Source: a virus. Taken from it: 64,000 bases of DNA. The stretch covers positions 54,252 through 118,251 of IMG/VR virus record IMGVR_UViG_3300032313_000668, one strand, 5' to 3'. The notes beneath the pieces are model-generated. The model worked only from the letters and a program-made list of their open reading frames with translations. It did no database searches and was not told where the DNA came from. A program made the position numbers and the translations under genes. Positions 40,281 to 49,254 of this stretch are shown here, one piece after another (the first letter of the stretch is position 1; each line of letters starts with the position of its first letter).

Positions 40281-40838
40281 ATGAGCGCAATAGACAGAAT
40301 CAAAGAAACCATCACTGAAGCGTTGATGAACTCCCGCGGCTTTGATGAACTTAGTAAAGAGCAAACCCCACTTGAGTGGAATCCAGAAGTAGAAGATTCT
40401 CAATACTCTCTATTAAAAGAAGACGTCGACTTCGTAGTTGATGAGTTTTTAGAAGAGATTCAAAAAGTAGATGAAGATGAAGATGAAGACGAAGATGAAC
40501 ATACACACGACCACGGACATGGACATGACCACACACATGAACATGAAAACATCTTTGACGAGTATGGCCACATTAAACGTACTCAAACCAACACAACTTC
40601 GGCAGTAGTATTTATTTTTATGGATGCAGGTACAGGGAAACCACGTTACGTCTCAGATGTAAAAGAGTGGCTTGCAAGAGTTGAACGTCTTGGTATTCCA
40701 GATAATACAGAGATTGAAGGAACTCTCCATTTATCTGTTGACATAAATGAACCCTACATAGAAAGAATTGAGTGTGGAGGGTGCGGAACAAAAGACGTTC
40801 TTCTCACCGTTCACTCCTGTGAGGAAACACCTTGTTAG
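40281..40838 (+). CDS. protein with Asp/Glu tract and His-rich metal-binding tract
   Basis: 185 residues. At about 62-91 a run of alternating Asp and Glu is followed by HTHDHGHGHDHTHEHEN, a sequence type found in nickel, cobalt and zinc handling proteins. The C-terminal ECGGCGTKDVLL may add a cysteine site. The rest (TTSAVVFIFMDAGTGKPRYV) looks like a small globular domain. It lies upstream of the cobalamin-dependent reductase; a cobalt or zinc storage role is speculation. Confidence 0.7.
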   Translation: MSAIDRIKETITEALMNSRGFDELSKEQTPLEWNPEVEDSQYSLLKEDVDFVVDEFLEEIQKVDEDEDEDEDEHTHDHGHGHDHTHEHENIFDEYGHIKRTQTNTTSAVVFIFMDAGTGKPRYVSDVKEWLARVERLGIPDNTEIEGTLHLSVDINEPYIERIECGGCGTKDVLLTVHSCEETPC

Positions 40839-41203
40839 GTCCGCTCTTCGGTTCCATCATGATGAGGGAGGCGTATCGCAATGGTGACCGCTTCCACATC
40901 TACCTATCAGGTCCCATGACGGGATTACCTGACTACAACCGTCCTGCATTCGACAAAGTAGCAAAAGAACTTCGTGCTCAAGGTAAGTCTGTATTCAACC
41001 CAGCAGACATCGGACCAAAAGAGAACATCATGCCTAGAGCGTGGTACATGCGTAAGGATTTAGAAGGATTGATGAAATCTGACTCTGTTTATGTCCTTCC
41101 AGGTTGGGATACGTCAGAGGGAGCGAAGCTAGAAGTTGCTATTGCTAAAGAGCTTGAGCTTCCAATAATATTCACCACCACCCTCAAGAAAAAGGATGTA
41201 TAA
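40832..41203 (+). CDS. DUF4406 / nucleoside deoxyribosyltransferase-like protein
   Basis: 123 residues from a TTG overlapping the previous stop (GAGG seven bases upstream). FHIYLSGPMTGLPDYNRPAF, AKELRAQGKSVFNPADIG and DSVYVLPGWDTSEGAKLEVA match the DUF4406 branch of the nucleoside 2-deoxyribosyltransferase fold. It is followed by nucleotide-metabolism genes, so a base-exchange or nucleotide-hydrolysis role fits. Confidence 0.75.
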   Translation: MLGPLFGSIMMREAYRNGDRFHIYLSGPMTGLPDYNRPAFDKVAKELRAQGKSVFNPADIGPKENIMPRAWYMRKDLEGLMKSDSVYVLPGWDTSEGAKLEVAIAKELELPIIFTTTLKKKDV

Positions 41204-41205
41204 CC

Positions 41206-41439
41206 ATGAGCGAATCGTCAGGACCAACTTGGAGCAGTTTGGAAACAATTCGTAGTGAAGCGGAGTACAACACTCGTCTTAAACTTGCAGACAACATTCA
41301 AGTAGTAGTTGACCGTTCCATTGAGCGTGGACTCAATAATCACTTCATCTCTGGTTTAGAGTTAGCCAAAGGGATTGTGCTTGGTCTCACAGACACCCCT
41401 GCTGAAAGTCCAAGATTGGACACCGCTACTCTTTTCTAG
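41206..41439 (+). CDS. hypothetical protein
   Basis: 77 residues, helical (LKLADNIQVVVDRSIERGLN). Two bases after the DUF4406 gene and 79 before the reductase, so probably one operon. Unknown. Confidence 0.65.
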   Translation: MSESSGPTWSSLETIRSEAEYNTRLKLADNIQVVVDRSIERGLNNHFISGLELAKGIVLGLTDTPAESPRLDTATLF

Positions 41440-41517
41440 AAGAATAGACAAAGACGTAAACTAGTTCTCCCTAAGGGAACCAAATTCTTTACACAACAAC
41501 AACTGTTTGGAGCAGAC

Positions 41518-43560
41518 GTGGCTATTGCATTCTCATTTCGTCTTTCAGAAGACTTCGTTTCAGGTTTCAAAAGCAAGACAGCACCATTCGGTTATCGAGA
41601 TGCAGGTGGCAACTCTGTAGGAGAAATTACTTTTCTTCGTACCTATTCTCGTAAGAAAGAGGATGGAACTAAAGAAACTTGGGCAGAAGTTTGCGAGCGC
41701 GTAACTAACGGTACGTACTCCCTTCAGAAGGACTATGCGAAGCAACAGCGTCTTCCATGGTCTGATGCAAAAGCACAGTCATCTGCTAAAGAGTTCTACG
41801 AGCGTCTATTTGAGTTAAAGTGGACACCTCCAGGTCGTGGACTTTGGGTAATGGGAACTGACATTGTTAACGTCCAGAAGAATTCTGCAGCACTCCAAAA
41901 CTGCGCATTTGTTTCTACTCAAGAAATGACAAAGTTAAATCCAGGAAAGCCTTTTGCTTTTTTGATGGAGGCATCAATGCTTGGCGTTGGCGTTGGCTTT
42001 GACCAACTTGGCGCTGACAAAGACTTCACTATCTATGAGCCACAGGGTGAAGATATCTACCTAATTCCTGACACTCGTGAAGGATGGCAGGAGTCAACCG
42101 TTGCACTTATCAACTCTTTCTTGAAAGAGAACCAGAAGTCAATTGAATTTGATTATGCAGAGATTCGTCCATACGGAGCACCTATTAAGTCATTTGGTGG
42201 AACAGCATCAGGACCAGAGCCACTAGTTCTTCTACACGAAGTTATTCGTAAGATGTTTACAGGACGAGCTGGAGAAAAGCTAACTCGCACAGACATTGCT
42301 GACATTGGTAATTTGATTGGACGTTGTGTAGTATCTGGCAATGTTCGCAGAAGCGCAGAGTTGCTCATCGGTCGCATTGACGACGAAGACTTCCTCAACC
42401 TTAAGAATTCAGAACGTTTCCCTGAAAGAAACTCATACGACCCAGAAAATCCTGGATGGGGATGGATGTCTAACAACTCTGTCGTTGCAGAAGTTGGAAC
42501 TGACTTTGCGCCTATCGTTGACGGAATCGTTCGCAACGGTGAGCCAGGTGTCTTATGGATGGACGTATCTCGTAAGTACGGTCGTCTCGCAGACCCAATT
42601 AACAACAAAGACCACCGCATCATGGGATACAACCCTTGTGCAGAGCAGTCCCTCGAGTCCTATGAAATGTGTACGCTCGTCGAGACATACCTCAACCGTC
42701 ACGAAACAAAAGAAGATTACCTACGCACTCTAAAGTTTGCGTACCTTTACGCTAAGACTGTAACTCTTCTACCAACACATTGGGAAGAGACCAACGCAAT
42801 CATGCAGCGTAACCGTCGCATCGGCACGTCGATGTCTGGCGTTGCTAACTTTGCTGACCGCGTTGGTCTTCCAGTCCTCCGTGAATGGATGGACGAGGGC
42901 TACACTACCGTAAAGAAATATGACGAAGTGTATTCAGAATGGCTCGGTATTCGTGAGTCAATCAAGACCACGACCGTTAAGCCATCAGGCACCGTTTCAA
43001 TTCTTGCAGGTGAATCTCCAGGAGTTCACTGGACTCCAGGTGGTAAGTTCTTTAATCGTGCAATTCGTTTCTCTAATAGCGACCCAATGCTTCCGTTGTT
43101 TACACTTGCGAACTACCGCATTGAACCAGCATCAGAGTCTCCAGATACAACCTCAGTAGTGTTTTTCCCAATCAAGTCATTGGCAGAGCGTGCAGAGCGT
43201 GACGTATCAATCTTCGAGAAGATGTCATTGGCTGCAACTGCACAGCACTACTGGTCAGATAACTCGGTATCAGTAACAATCAGCTTTGACCCTGAGACAG
43301 AAGCTAAGGATGTACCTACAGTTCTTCATATGTTCGATGGACAGTTGAAGACAGTTTCCTTCCTACCCTCAGGAAACTTTACATATCCACAGATGCCTTA
43401 CACACAAATCACCGAGGAAGAGTACGAGAAATACTCAAGCGAACTTTTCCCAATTGACTTTGCTGGGGTCTACGCAGGGCTTGCAGCAGACGCGATTGGT
43501 GAGGCTTACTGCACCACAGACGCTTGCGAAATCAAGCTTGTAACTGAGAACAATAAGTAA
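41518..43560 (+). CDS. nrdJ: adenosylcobalamin-dependent ribonucleoside-triphosphate reductase (class II)
   Basis: 680 residues, close to the monomeric Lactobacillus-type enzyme (739). PPGRGLWVMGT, QNCAFVST (first active-site Cys), GYNPCAEQSLESYEMC with the radical Cys and Glu, and TTTVKPSGTVSILAGESPGV are diagnostic. The C-terminal YCTTDACEIK provides the redox-active cysteines. It reduces ribonucleotides using adenosylcobalamin. A GTG start with GGAG five bases upstream. Partners in the window are NrdH (49018), the cobalamin adenosyltransferase (50772), dCMP deaminase and ThyX. Confidence 0.92.
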   Translation: MAIAFSFRLSEDFVSGFKSKTAPFGYRDAGGNSVGEITFLRTYSRKKEDGTKETWAEVCERVTNGTYSLQKDYAKQQRLPWSDAKAQSSAKEFYERLFELKWTPPGRGLWVMGTDIVNVQKNSAALQNCAFVSTQEMTKLNPGKPFAFLMEASMLGVGVGFDQLGADKDFTIYEPQGEDIYLIPDTREGWQESTVALINSFLKENQKSIEFDYAEIRPYGAPIKSFGGTASGPEPLVLLHEVIRKMFTGRAGEKLTRTDIADIGNLIGRCVVSGNVRRSAELLIGRIDDEDFLNLKNSERFPERNSYDPENPGWGWMSNNSVVAEVGTDFAPIVDGIVRNGEPGVLWMDVSRKYGRLADPINNKDHRIMGYNPCAEQSLESYEMCTLVETYLNRHETKEDYLRTLKFAYLYAKTVTLLPTHWEETNAIMQRNRRIGTSMSGVANFADRVGLPVLREWMDEGYTTVKKYDEVYSEWLGIRESIKTTTVKPSGTVSILAGESPGVHWTPGGKFFNRAIRFSNSDPMLPLFTLANYRIEPASESPDTTSVVFFPIKSLAERAERDVSIFEKMSLAATAQHYWSDNSVSVTISFDPETEAKDVPTVLHMFDGQLKTVSFLPSGNFTYPQMPYTQITEEEYEKYSSELFPIDFAGVYAGLAADAIGEAYCTTDACEIKLVTENNK

Positions 43561-43607
43561 TAGAATAAAAGAGTTCGCCCCCTAATCTTAGGGACAGACG
43601 ACGGAAA

Positions 43608-43636
43608 AGCCCCTCTTTACGGAGGGGTTTTTCTTT
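43608..43636 (+). terminator. rho-independent terminator
   Basis: CCCCTC-tttacg-GAGGGG followed by TTTTTCTTTT, 48 bases after the reductase gene. Confidence 0.85.
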
Positions 43637-43651
43637 TGGTACGCTTCCACC

Positions 43652-43819
43652 ATGACACTTTTGACAACAGACATACTGGCAATCATTATTGCCCTCATTG
43701 CATCATCGGGGCTCATGCTGTGGACCCTTCGAATTAATTGGCTTTTAAGGAAAGAAAATCTTGACTTAAGGCAAGCACTCCTTCGATACACTAAGGGCCG
43801 CTCAAACAAGAGCGACTAG
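43652..43819 (+). CDS. small membrane protein
   Basis: 55 residues: one membrane helix (DILAIIIALIASSGLMLWTL) and a basic cytoplasmic tail. It lies between the terminator and the CHAP gene in the right orientation. May assist export or lysis; unproven. Confidence 0.6.
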   Translation: MTLLTTDILAIIIALIASSGLMLWTLRINWLLRKENLDLRQALLRYTKGRSNKSD

Positions 43820-43843
43820 TCGATTCGAATAGAGGTAACCAAA

Positions 43844-44668
43844 GTGCCTGAAGCTAAAGGTACGGCAGCTCGAATTATTGAAGTTGCTAAAGCAGAAGTC
43901 GGAACTATTGAAGGACCGAAAGACAACGAAACAAAGTATGGCAAGTGGACTGGAATGAACTTCCAACCTTGGTGTCAATCATTTGTTTCTTGGTGTGGAT
44001 TCACATCAGGACTAGACCCAAAAAAGTATCCAAAATCAGCAGCAACAATTGCAGCTTCCGACTGGTTTAAGAAGAACAACCGTTGGGCAGATGCTCGCAA
44101 TGATGACCCAACTCCTGGCGATTGGATTTATTTTGACTTCCCAGATGATGGTGTCAATCGAATCTCTCACGTTGGTATCTGTATCAAGAACAACGGTAAT
44201 GGAACTATCCAAGTTATTGAAGGCAACACTTCAGGAACTGCAAAGGGAGACCAGCGCAATGGCGGAATGTGCGTAGAGAAAACTCGCGCATATGTTAAGG
44301 ACAACAAGCTAAAGCTTCTAAATGCTGTAGTTGGTTGGGGTCGTCCAGTTTATGTTGGTGAAGAGAATCTCCCATTACTTTCAAAGGTTGGCTCATCTGA
44401 TGCACCTGTTGCAAAAGCTCCAACTGCAAAAAAGCCAGTGCCTGTTGCGCAACACGCAACACCTGCAGCCTTTACACCATTTAAAAAAGGTGCAAAAGGT
44501 CCTAAGGTTAAAAAGGTACAGACTGCACTAAAACTTAAGGCAGACGGAATTTTTGGTGATGCCACAGAGAAAGCAGTAATTGCCTTTCAAAAAGCAAACA
44601 ACCTTGAATCTAACGGAACTGTCGGTCCAAAGACTTGGGCTGCTATTGTTAAGTTAGGAGGTAAATAA
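43844..44668 (+). CDS. CHAP-domain endolysin with peptidoglycan-binding domain
   Basis: 274 residues. The CHAP peptidase has MNFQPWCQSFVSWCGF (catalytic Cys about 43), HVGICIKNNG (His) and VIEGNTSG. A Pro/Ala/Lys linker (about 185-215) leads to a PG_binding_1 domain (KKVQTALKLKADGIFGDATE; GTVGPKTWAAI). It cleaves stem peptide or cross-bridge. GTG start. Confidence 0.85.
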   Translation: MPEAKGTAARIIEVAKAEVGTIEGPKDNETKYGKWTGMNFQPWCQSFVSWCGFTSGLDPKKYPKSAATIAASDWFKKNNRWADARNDDPTPGDWIYFDFPDDGVNRISHVGICIKNNGNGTIQVIEGNTSGTAKGDQRNGGMCVEKTRAYVKDNKLKLLNAVVGWGRPVYVGEENLPLLSKVGSSDAPVAKAPTAKKPVPVAQHATPAAFTPFKKGAKGPKVKKVQTALKLKADGIFGDATEKAVIAFQKANNLESNGTVGPKTWAAIVKLGGK

Positions 44669-44856
44669 TGAAAAACGCATTGAAGCGACTAGGGCTATTC
44701 CTAGGATTAACTGAAGGCTACAAAGCTAATGCTATTGACCGCGACGGCGACGGGATTGTTCAAGAAGGAACAAAAAGCGAGCGTCCAGTTGCAAAGAAAA
44801 AAGCACCAGCTAAAAAGCCAGCTGCAAAGAAACCAGCAGCACCAAAGAAAAAGTAA
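44668..44856 (+). CDS. small protein with EF-hand-like loop and Lys/Ala tail
   Basis: 62 residues, TAATG-coupled to the CHAP gene. DRDGDGIVQEGT resembles a calcium-binding loop, and the tail repeats KKPAAKKPAA like histone H1. Possibly a cell-wall or DNA-binding accessory of the endolysin; not recognised. Confidence 0.65.
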   Translation: MKNALKRLGLFLGLTEGYKANAIDRDGDGIVQEGTKSERPVAKKKAPAKKPAAKKPAAPKKK

Positions 44857-44877
44857 AGTAGACGTAGAGAGGCTGAC

Positions 44878-45387
44878 ATGAGGTTTAGGGATTTCGGGGA
44901 GACCAAGCAAACCGTTAAACTTTCCGACGACCTCGTGTCAGTTTCTACTAGTTCTTTTCAAGATTCAGCACACATCAACTATTTGATGGCAGTAAATAAA
45001 ACGCACTTAGAACCCTGGAAAACGACGGAATCACCAACAGAGTCTCCAGAGAACTACTTCTTTACTGTGAAATACAAACACGTGACAGTCGGGCAAGTAG
45101 TTCTCTGGCGTTTCAAAGATAATCCAAAGTCATGCTCTATTAGCTATTGGATTGGTTTGGAGTTCTGCGGTCGAGGATTGGCCACTGCTGCTGTTAACTT
45201 AGTAACAACTTACGCATTTGAAAAGCTGGCTGTAACCTCCATAGAAGCCATGATTCATGAGGATAACCTCTCCAGTATTCGGGTTGCTGAGAAGGCGAAA
45301 TTTACAAAATCAAAAACACTTAATAATTTAACTGTTACCAGTCAGCTGGCTACAGGACAGGTCTTGTACACACTTATACAAAAATAG
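44878..45387 (+). CDS. GNAT-family N-acetyltransferase
   Basis: 169 residues of the RimJ/RimL type: strand-helix start, ISYWIGLEFCGRGLATAAVN with the acetyl-CoA pyrophosphate loop (GRGLAT), then IEAMIHEDNLSSIRVAEKAK. It moves an acetyl group to an amine; substrate unknown. Confidence 0.8.
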   Translation: MRFRDFGETKQTVKLSDDLVSVSTSSFQDSAHINYLMAVNKTHLEPWKTTESPTESPENYFFTVKYKHVTVGQVVLWRFKDNPKSCSISYWIGLEFCGRGLATAAVNLVTTYAFEKLAVTSIEAMIHEDNLSSIRVAEKAKFTKSKTLNNLTVTSQLATGQVLYTLIQK

Positions 45388-45464
45388 ACCAACTCCTTAA
45401 TTGTTACCGTTATTTGGTAGTAACACACATTCCAAATAATTACGGAAAACTAAGGAGACACATA

Positions 45465-46136
45465 ATGTCAACATGGATAAGGCCAGTAGATGGCGGTTCA
45501 ATTACTCACGACTTCACAAAGCACAAGACTCGTACGCCAGCATCAAAGAACCCTGGAACTGATTACGCTGTCGCAACTGGTACACCCATCAAGGCAGTTG
45601 CTGATGGAACCATCACTGGAATTGTAACAACCTTTACTGGCTCTGGTGGTCGAATGATTTTCCAGAGCTTCCCATCAGGCCACAACGCAGACTACCTACA
45701 CCTATCACGCATTGATGTTGTTGCTGGTCAGCAAGTCAAACAGGGTCAGGTCATCGGACTGGTTGGTGGCTCAGGCTTAGGTAAAGAAAACGGCTACGGC
45801 GCACACCTTCACTTCTCATTCCGAGTTGGTGGCAAACCAACAATGGGCGCAGGCAACATTGATTACGAAGTTTTCCGTGGAGCACCTACAAGTGCTGCAC
45901 CTGCAGCTCCAAGTGTTGCACCTGCTAAAGCTGGAACAAGAGCGTATCCAGGAAGAATGCTTAAAAAAGGAGAACCTGCTAACGCAGATGTTCTTTACCT
46001 ACAAAATAAACTAGGCGTAAACCCTACTGGTCCATTTGGTCCAAAGACTCACGCTGCTGTTGTTTCTTTCCAGGCGTCAAAAGGTTTGACCGCAGATGGA
46101 ATTGTTGGCCCTAAAACTTGGGCAGCATTAGGTTAA
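45465..46136 (+). CDS. M23 peptidase with peptidoglycan-binding domain
   Basis: 223 residues starting MSTWIRPVDGGSITHDF (TAAGGAG Shine-Dalgarno). The LytM/M23 core has NPGTDYAVATGTP, ADYLHLSRIDVVAGQQV and AHLHFSFRVGG, giving the zinc His/Asp set. PG_binding_1 at the C-terminus (LGVNPTGPFGPKTHAAVVSF; GIVGPKTWAALG). It cuts peptide cross-links in the wall. Confidence 0.85.
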   Translation: MSTWIRPVDGGSITHDFTKHKTRTPASKNPGTDYAVATGTPIKAVADGTITGIVTTFTGSGGRMIFQSFPSGHNADYLHLSRIDVVAGQQVKQGQVIGLVGGSGLGKENGYGAHLHFSFRVGGKPTMGAGNIDYEVFRGAPTSAAPAAPSVAPAKAGTRAYPGRMLKKGEPANADVLYLQNKLGVNPTGPFGPKTHAAVVSFQASKGLTADGIVGPKTWAALG

Positions 46137-46152
46137 TAAAGAAAGGTTTTTA

Positions 46153-47136
46153 ATGAGTTGGTACCCAAACGTTTCAGGAGTACAAGATAATGGATTTGGA
46201 GGCAGTCGTAACGGACAGCCAATAAACGGAGTGGTTATCCACCACGTTGCAGGTACCAATGGATTATCTTATGTAGCTAATGCTAATACTAGAAACTCCC
46301 ACCCTACATATCACATTGCCAGAAGTGGGGCTGTTACTGGAATTGTAAATCCTAGTCGCAGACCTCACTCAACTGGTGGTGCTCCAGACCCAAACGCTGT
46401 TTCTTTCGAAGTAGATAATTCATCTACTGGAGGAGATTGGCCTATCTCTTCTGAGTCTTTAAATTCTTTGATTGATGTGATTGTTTATCACGCAAGTCAG
46501 TCTCCTAGAGCAGGTAGAGGTTTTGCTAAGAATCAACCATCTGTAGCTCAATCTGAGTTCTTTATTGCATGGCACTCACAGTACAAAGCAACTGCTTGTC
46601 CTGGACCATTCATAATGTCTCAACTTGACTACATAGTTGATGAGTGCAACAAAAGAGCTTCAGGTGTTTCACCTTCCGCTCCAGCACCAGCACCAGTTAG
46701 CAATTCAGGAAAGCCTGCTTTGTCTAGCCCGCTGAAAATAGGCTCGACAGGGGAAGTAGTTAAGTACATTCAGTCTGTTCTAGGAATCACAGCAGACGGT
46801 CAGTTTGGACCCATTACTGACAGAGCAGTGAGAGCATTCCAGTCAGCAAACGGTCTACAAGTAGATGGGGTAGTTGGACCAATTACTTATGGCAGATTAA
46901 GTGCTCCTACCCCCACCCCAACCCCAACCCCAGTGTCAACAAAGCCAAGATTATCTAGCTCGCTAAAGAGGGGCTCAACTGGAGCAAACGTTAGGTATCT
47001 ACAATCTGCTCTTGGAATTAAATCCGATGGTCAGTTTGGGCCTATTACCGACAAAGCAGTTAGAGCTTTTCAAAAAGAACAAGGTCTAAAAGTAGATGGG
47101 ATTGTTGGTCCGCTTACCTGGGGAAGAATTGCATAA
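46153..47136 (+). CDS. amidase with two peptidoglycan-binding repeats
   Basis: 327 residues. Amidase_2 domain (VVIHHVAGTN; SHPTYHIARSGAVTGIV; WHSQYKATACPGP), then two PG_binding_1 repeats (ITADGQFGPITDRAVRAFQS and IKSDGQFGPITDKAVRAFQK) separated by a PTPTPTPT linker. It lies 16 bases after the M23 gene. Third of five hydrolase genes in 43.8-49.9 kb. Confidence 0.87.
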   Translation: MSWYPNVSGVQDNGFGGSRNGQPINGVVIHHVAGTNGLSYVANANTRNSHPTYHIARSGAVTGIVNPSRRPHSTGGAPDPNAVSFEVDNSSTGGDWPISSESLNSLIDVIVYHASQSPRAGRGFAKNQPSVAQSEFFIAWHSQYKATACPGPFIMSQLDYIVDECNKRASGVSPSAPAPAPVSNSGKPALSSPLKIGSTGEVVKYIQSVLGITADGQFGPITDRAVRAFQSANGLQVDGVVGPITYGRLSAPTPTPTPTPVSTKPRLSSSLKRGSTGANVRYLQSALGIKSDGQFGPITDKAVRAFQKEQGLKVDGIVGPLTWGRIA

Positions 47137-47176
47137 CGCAATAAACAAAAAGTAAAAGACAAGGAAAATAAAAACA

Positions 47177-47824
47177 ATGGCAAAATCGCAGTACCCTATT
47201 GATGGAAAAAAGGGTAAGGCTTGGAAAATTACAAGTCCGTTTGGATGGCGTATACATCCCATAGAAAAAACTAAAAAGCATCATAATGGCGATGACATTT
47301 GGGGTAGCAACCCAAAGATTTACATCGAAGCATGGCACGATGGAACGGTGGTATATGCAGGTCCCTCAAAGTTAAAAAACTCTGATGGCTCTCTAGGTGG
47401 CATCGGATACTACGTGGATATTCGTTCAAAGATTAATGGCAAGTGGTATGTCGCTCGCTCTGGTCACATGGCTGAAGGCTCACTAAAAGTTAAGACTGGT
47501 CAAAAGGTTGAGGCTGGAACGATTCTTGGAATCATGGGAAACACTGGCGCATCTGCTGGTCGTCACCTTCACTTTGAAATTGTTGAAGGTAAGACCCACC
47601 GCTGGGACCTAAACGGTAAGGGTTTTGTTAGCCCAATTAAATTTGTTGAGACCGTTATGGAGTGGGAAAAGATGAAGGCATCTGCTCAGGAAATAACTCC
47701 TGAAGATGTAGTTTCTACTGCTGCTCCAAGTCTTGACGTTGACAAGCTCAAAGCAAAGCCTAAACCAAGCAAAAAAGAAAAGCTTGTAAACCCAGTACCA
47801 GGCTTTGCAAAAAAGACTAAATAG
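47177..47824 (+). CDS. M23 peptidase
   Basis: 215 residues. ITSPFGWRIHPI, HHNGDDIWG, ARSGHMAEGSLKVKTGQKVE and GRHLHFEIVEG give the complete LytM zinc site. A Lys/Pro-rich tail follows and there is no signal peptide. AAGGAAAATAAAAACA before the start. Confidence 0.85.
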   Translation: MAKSQYPIDGKKGKAWKITSPFGWRIHPIEKTKKHHNGDDIWGSNPKIYIEAWHDGTVVYAGPSKLKNSDGSLGGIGYYVDIRSKINGKWYVARSGHMAEGSLKVKTGQKVEAGTILGIMGNTGASAGRHLHFEIVEGKTHRWDLNGKGFVSPIKFVETVMEWEKMKASAQEITPEDVVSTAAPSLDVDKLKAKPKPSKKEKLVNPVPGFAKKTK

Positions 47825-47849
47825 GCTATACTTTTAAATAGTTCGAAAA

Positions 47850-47887
47850 TAACCCCCGCCTTTACCTCCATAAAGGTGGGGGTTTTC
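47850..47887 (+). terminator. rho-independent terminator
   Basis: AACCCCCGCCTTTA-cctcca-TAAAGGTGGGGGTT stem followed by TTCGC, at the end of the hydrolase run. Confidence 0.85.
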
Positions 47888-47910
47888 GCTTCTCATAGTA
47901 GAATATTTTG

Positions 47911-48084
47911 ATGGCAACCTATGAATACAAGTGCGACAAGGAGCACATCTATACTGAAGTCAGAGGTATGACTGAAGACCAAAAGGTCACAAAATGCCCT
48001 GAGTGCAGTGGAGATTTGAAGCGCATCTTCTATTCAGCCCCTGTACAGTTCAAGGGGCGCGGCTTTTATAAAACAGGAGGATAA
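47911..48084 (+). CDS. FmdB-type zinc-ribbon protein
   Basis: 57 residues: MATYEYKCDKEHIYTEVRGM, then CPECSGDLKRIFYSAP. This is the FmdB/CxxC putative regulatory family. It ends GGAGGATAA, giving the Shine-Dalgarno of the next gene. Confidence 0.75.
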   Translation: MATYEYKCDKEHIYTEVRGMTEDQKVTKCPECSGDLKRIFYSAPVQFKGRGFYKTGG

Positions 48085-48309
48085 ATGCAAACCGAGATTT
48101 ACTATCTACTTTGTTACGATGTTGTTGAAAGAAAATGGTACGCGGCTGACCAAATGCTTGGCAACCTTACTCACAACAAAGGTCAAGTTTTAGAGGGAGA
48201 GGGAGCAGAGGGTAAGTTTCGACCACTCGAAGGCGACCTGGAAATTGATATTGACTTTGATAACACAGAAGCTTTAAGCGAGTTTATTAGAAACCAAAAC
48301 AATGCCTAA
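48085..48309 (+). CDS. hypothetical acidic protein
   Basis: 74 residues starting MQTEIYYLLCYDVVERKWYA, acidic C-terminal half. The ATG directly abuts the FmdB stop, with GGAGG at optimal spacing. Unknown. Confidence 0.65.
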   Translation: MQTEIYYLLCYDVVERKWYAADQMLGNLTHNKGQVLEGEGAEGKFRPLEGDLEIDIDFDNTEALSEFIRNQNNA

Positions 48310-48493
48310 GGCTAAAAAGCCACCTAGCCCGATGGTTCTCGAGGTTGTTGATGACTATCCTGAGTGGAAGCATAAAATTCTTAAGCTTGTTGCACGCTTG
48401 TTATTTTTAAAAAGAACAAATTATGTGATACTTATTCACACTATAAAGACAGAGGATAAAAATGGACGAAAACCTAGAGCACGAGTTTCTTAA
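48302..48493 (+). CDS. small basic protein
   Basis: 63 residues, basic, with a hydrophobic middle (ILKLVARLLFLKRTNYVILI). Overlaps the genes on both sides. Unknown. Confidence 0.55.
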   Translation: MPKAKKPPSPMVLEVVDDYPEWKHKILKLVARLLFLKRTNYVILIHTIKTEDKNGRKPRARVS

Positions 48494-48638
48494 CCTAGAG
48501 TTCCGTATTCTTGTTGCAGAAGAAGCTATTCAAGATGTGCAGAAAAGAGCAACAGCACTTCTGTCCGATATACAAGACTGGAAGAAGAAGTATGCAACTG
48601 CTATAAGCGATGACGAAGAATACTGGAAGGCTGACTAG
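48462..48638 (+). CDS. small helical protein
   Basis: 58 residues (MDENLEHEFLNLEFRILVAE start), a likely helical hairpin. GAGGATAAAA before the ATG; the stop overlaps the GTG start of the deaminase gene. Confidence 0.65.
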   Translation: MDENLEHEFLNLEFRILVAEEAIQDVQKRATALLSDIQDWKKKYATAISDDEEYWKAD

Positions 48639-49021
48639 TGGTTAGACCAGACTGGGACACTTACTATCTAGGTATTGCTAAGGCAGTCTCTGCTCGAGGT
48701 GATTGTGTCCGTGCTCAACATGGAGCAGTTGTTGTTAAAGACTACAAGATTGTTAGCACTGGTTATAACGGAACACCTCCAGGTGATGACCGTTCTTGTG
48801 GTGCTACAGGTCAATGTCCCCGTGCACTTGACCCAACTGCTAAACACGCAGAAGGAAACTATGACCTTTGTTGGTCAACTCACGCAGAGGCAAATGCTCT
48901 TTTAAGAGCAGGCTGGTGGTCAGAATTAAATAAAGCCACTATTTACATCACAGGTAAGCCTTGTCCTGGATGTCTTAAACTTATTAACTCGGCAGGAATC
49001 GAAAGGATTGTCCACGCATGA
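48638..49021 (+). CDS. dCMP deaminase
   Basis: 127 residues. The zinc sites are THAEANALLRAG (His and catalytic Glu) and GKPCPGCLKLI (two Cys); VRAQHGAVVVKDYKIVSTGY and NGTPPGDDRSCG are typical of deoxycytidylate deaminases. It makes dUMP for ThyX. GTG start. Confidence 0.88.
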   Translation: MVRPDWDTYYLGIAKAVSARGDCVRAQHGAVVVKDYKIVSTGYNGTPPGDDRSCGATGQCPRALDPTAKHAEGNYDLCWSTHAEANALLRAGWWSELNKATIYITGKPCPGCLKLINSAGIERIVHA

Positions 49022-49242
49022 CGGTAACTCTCTACACCACACCCAACTGTGTACAGTGCAACGCAACTAAAAAGCATTTAGACCGCAGAGATATTCCATA
49101 CGAAGTTGTTGACCTAACAGAGAACCCAGACAAGTTAGAGATGTTTCTTTCTCAAGGTTTACGCACGGCTCCAATTGTTGTAACTGATAATGGAATCTGG
49201 AGCGGGTATCGTCCTGCAGAGATTGACGCCATAAAAAAGTAA
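49018..49242 (+). CDS. nrdH: NrdH-like glutaredoxin
   Basis: 74 residues, thioredoxin fold: TLYTTPNCVQCNATKKHLDR with redox CVQC, and GLRTAPIVVTDNGIWSGYRP. It overlaps the deaminase gene by four bases (ATGA). Probably reduces the class II reductase or other phage enzymes. Confidence 0.85.
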   Translation: MTVTLYTTPNCVQCNATKKHLDRRDIPYEVVDLTENPDKLEMFLSQGLRTAPIVVTDNGIWSGYRPAEIDAIKK

Positions 49243-49254
49243 TCAAACAGCCAA

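Noticed and set aside
40351-40536. His/Leu/Val-rich leftward ORF
   Set aside because: Antisense of the Asp/Glu-His tract; the repeats alone keep the frame open.
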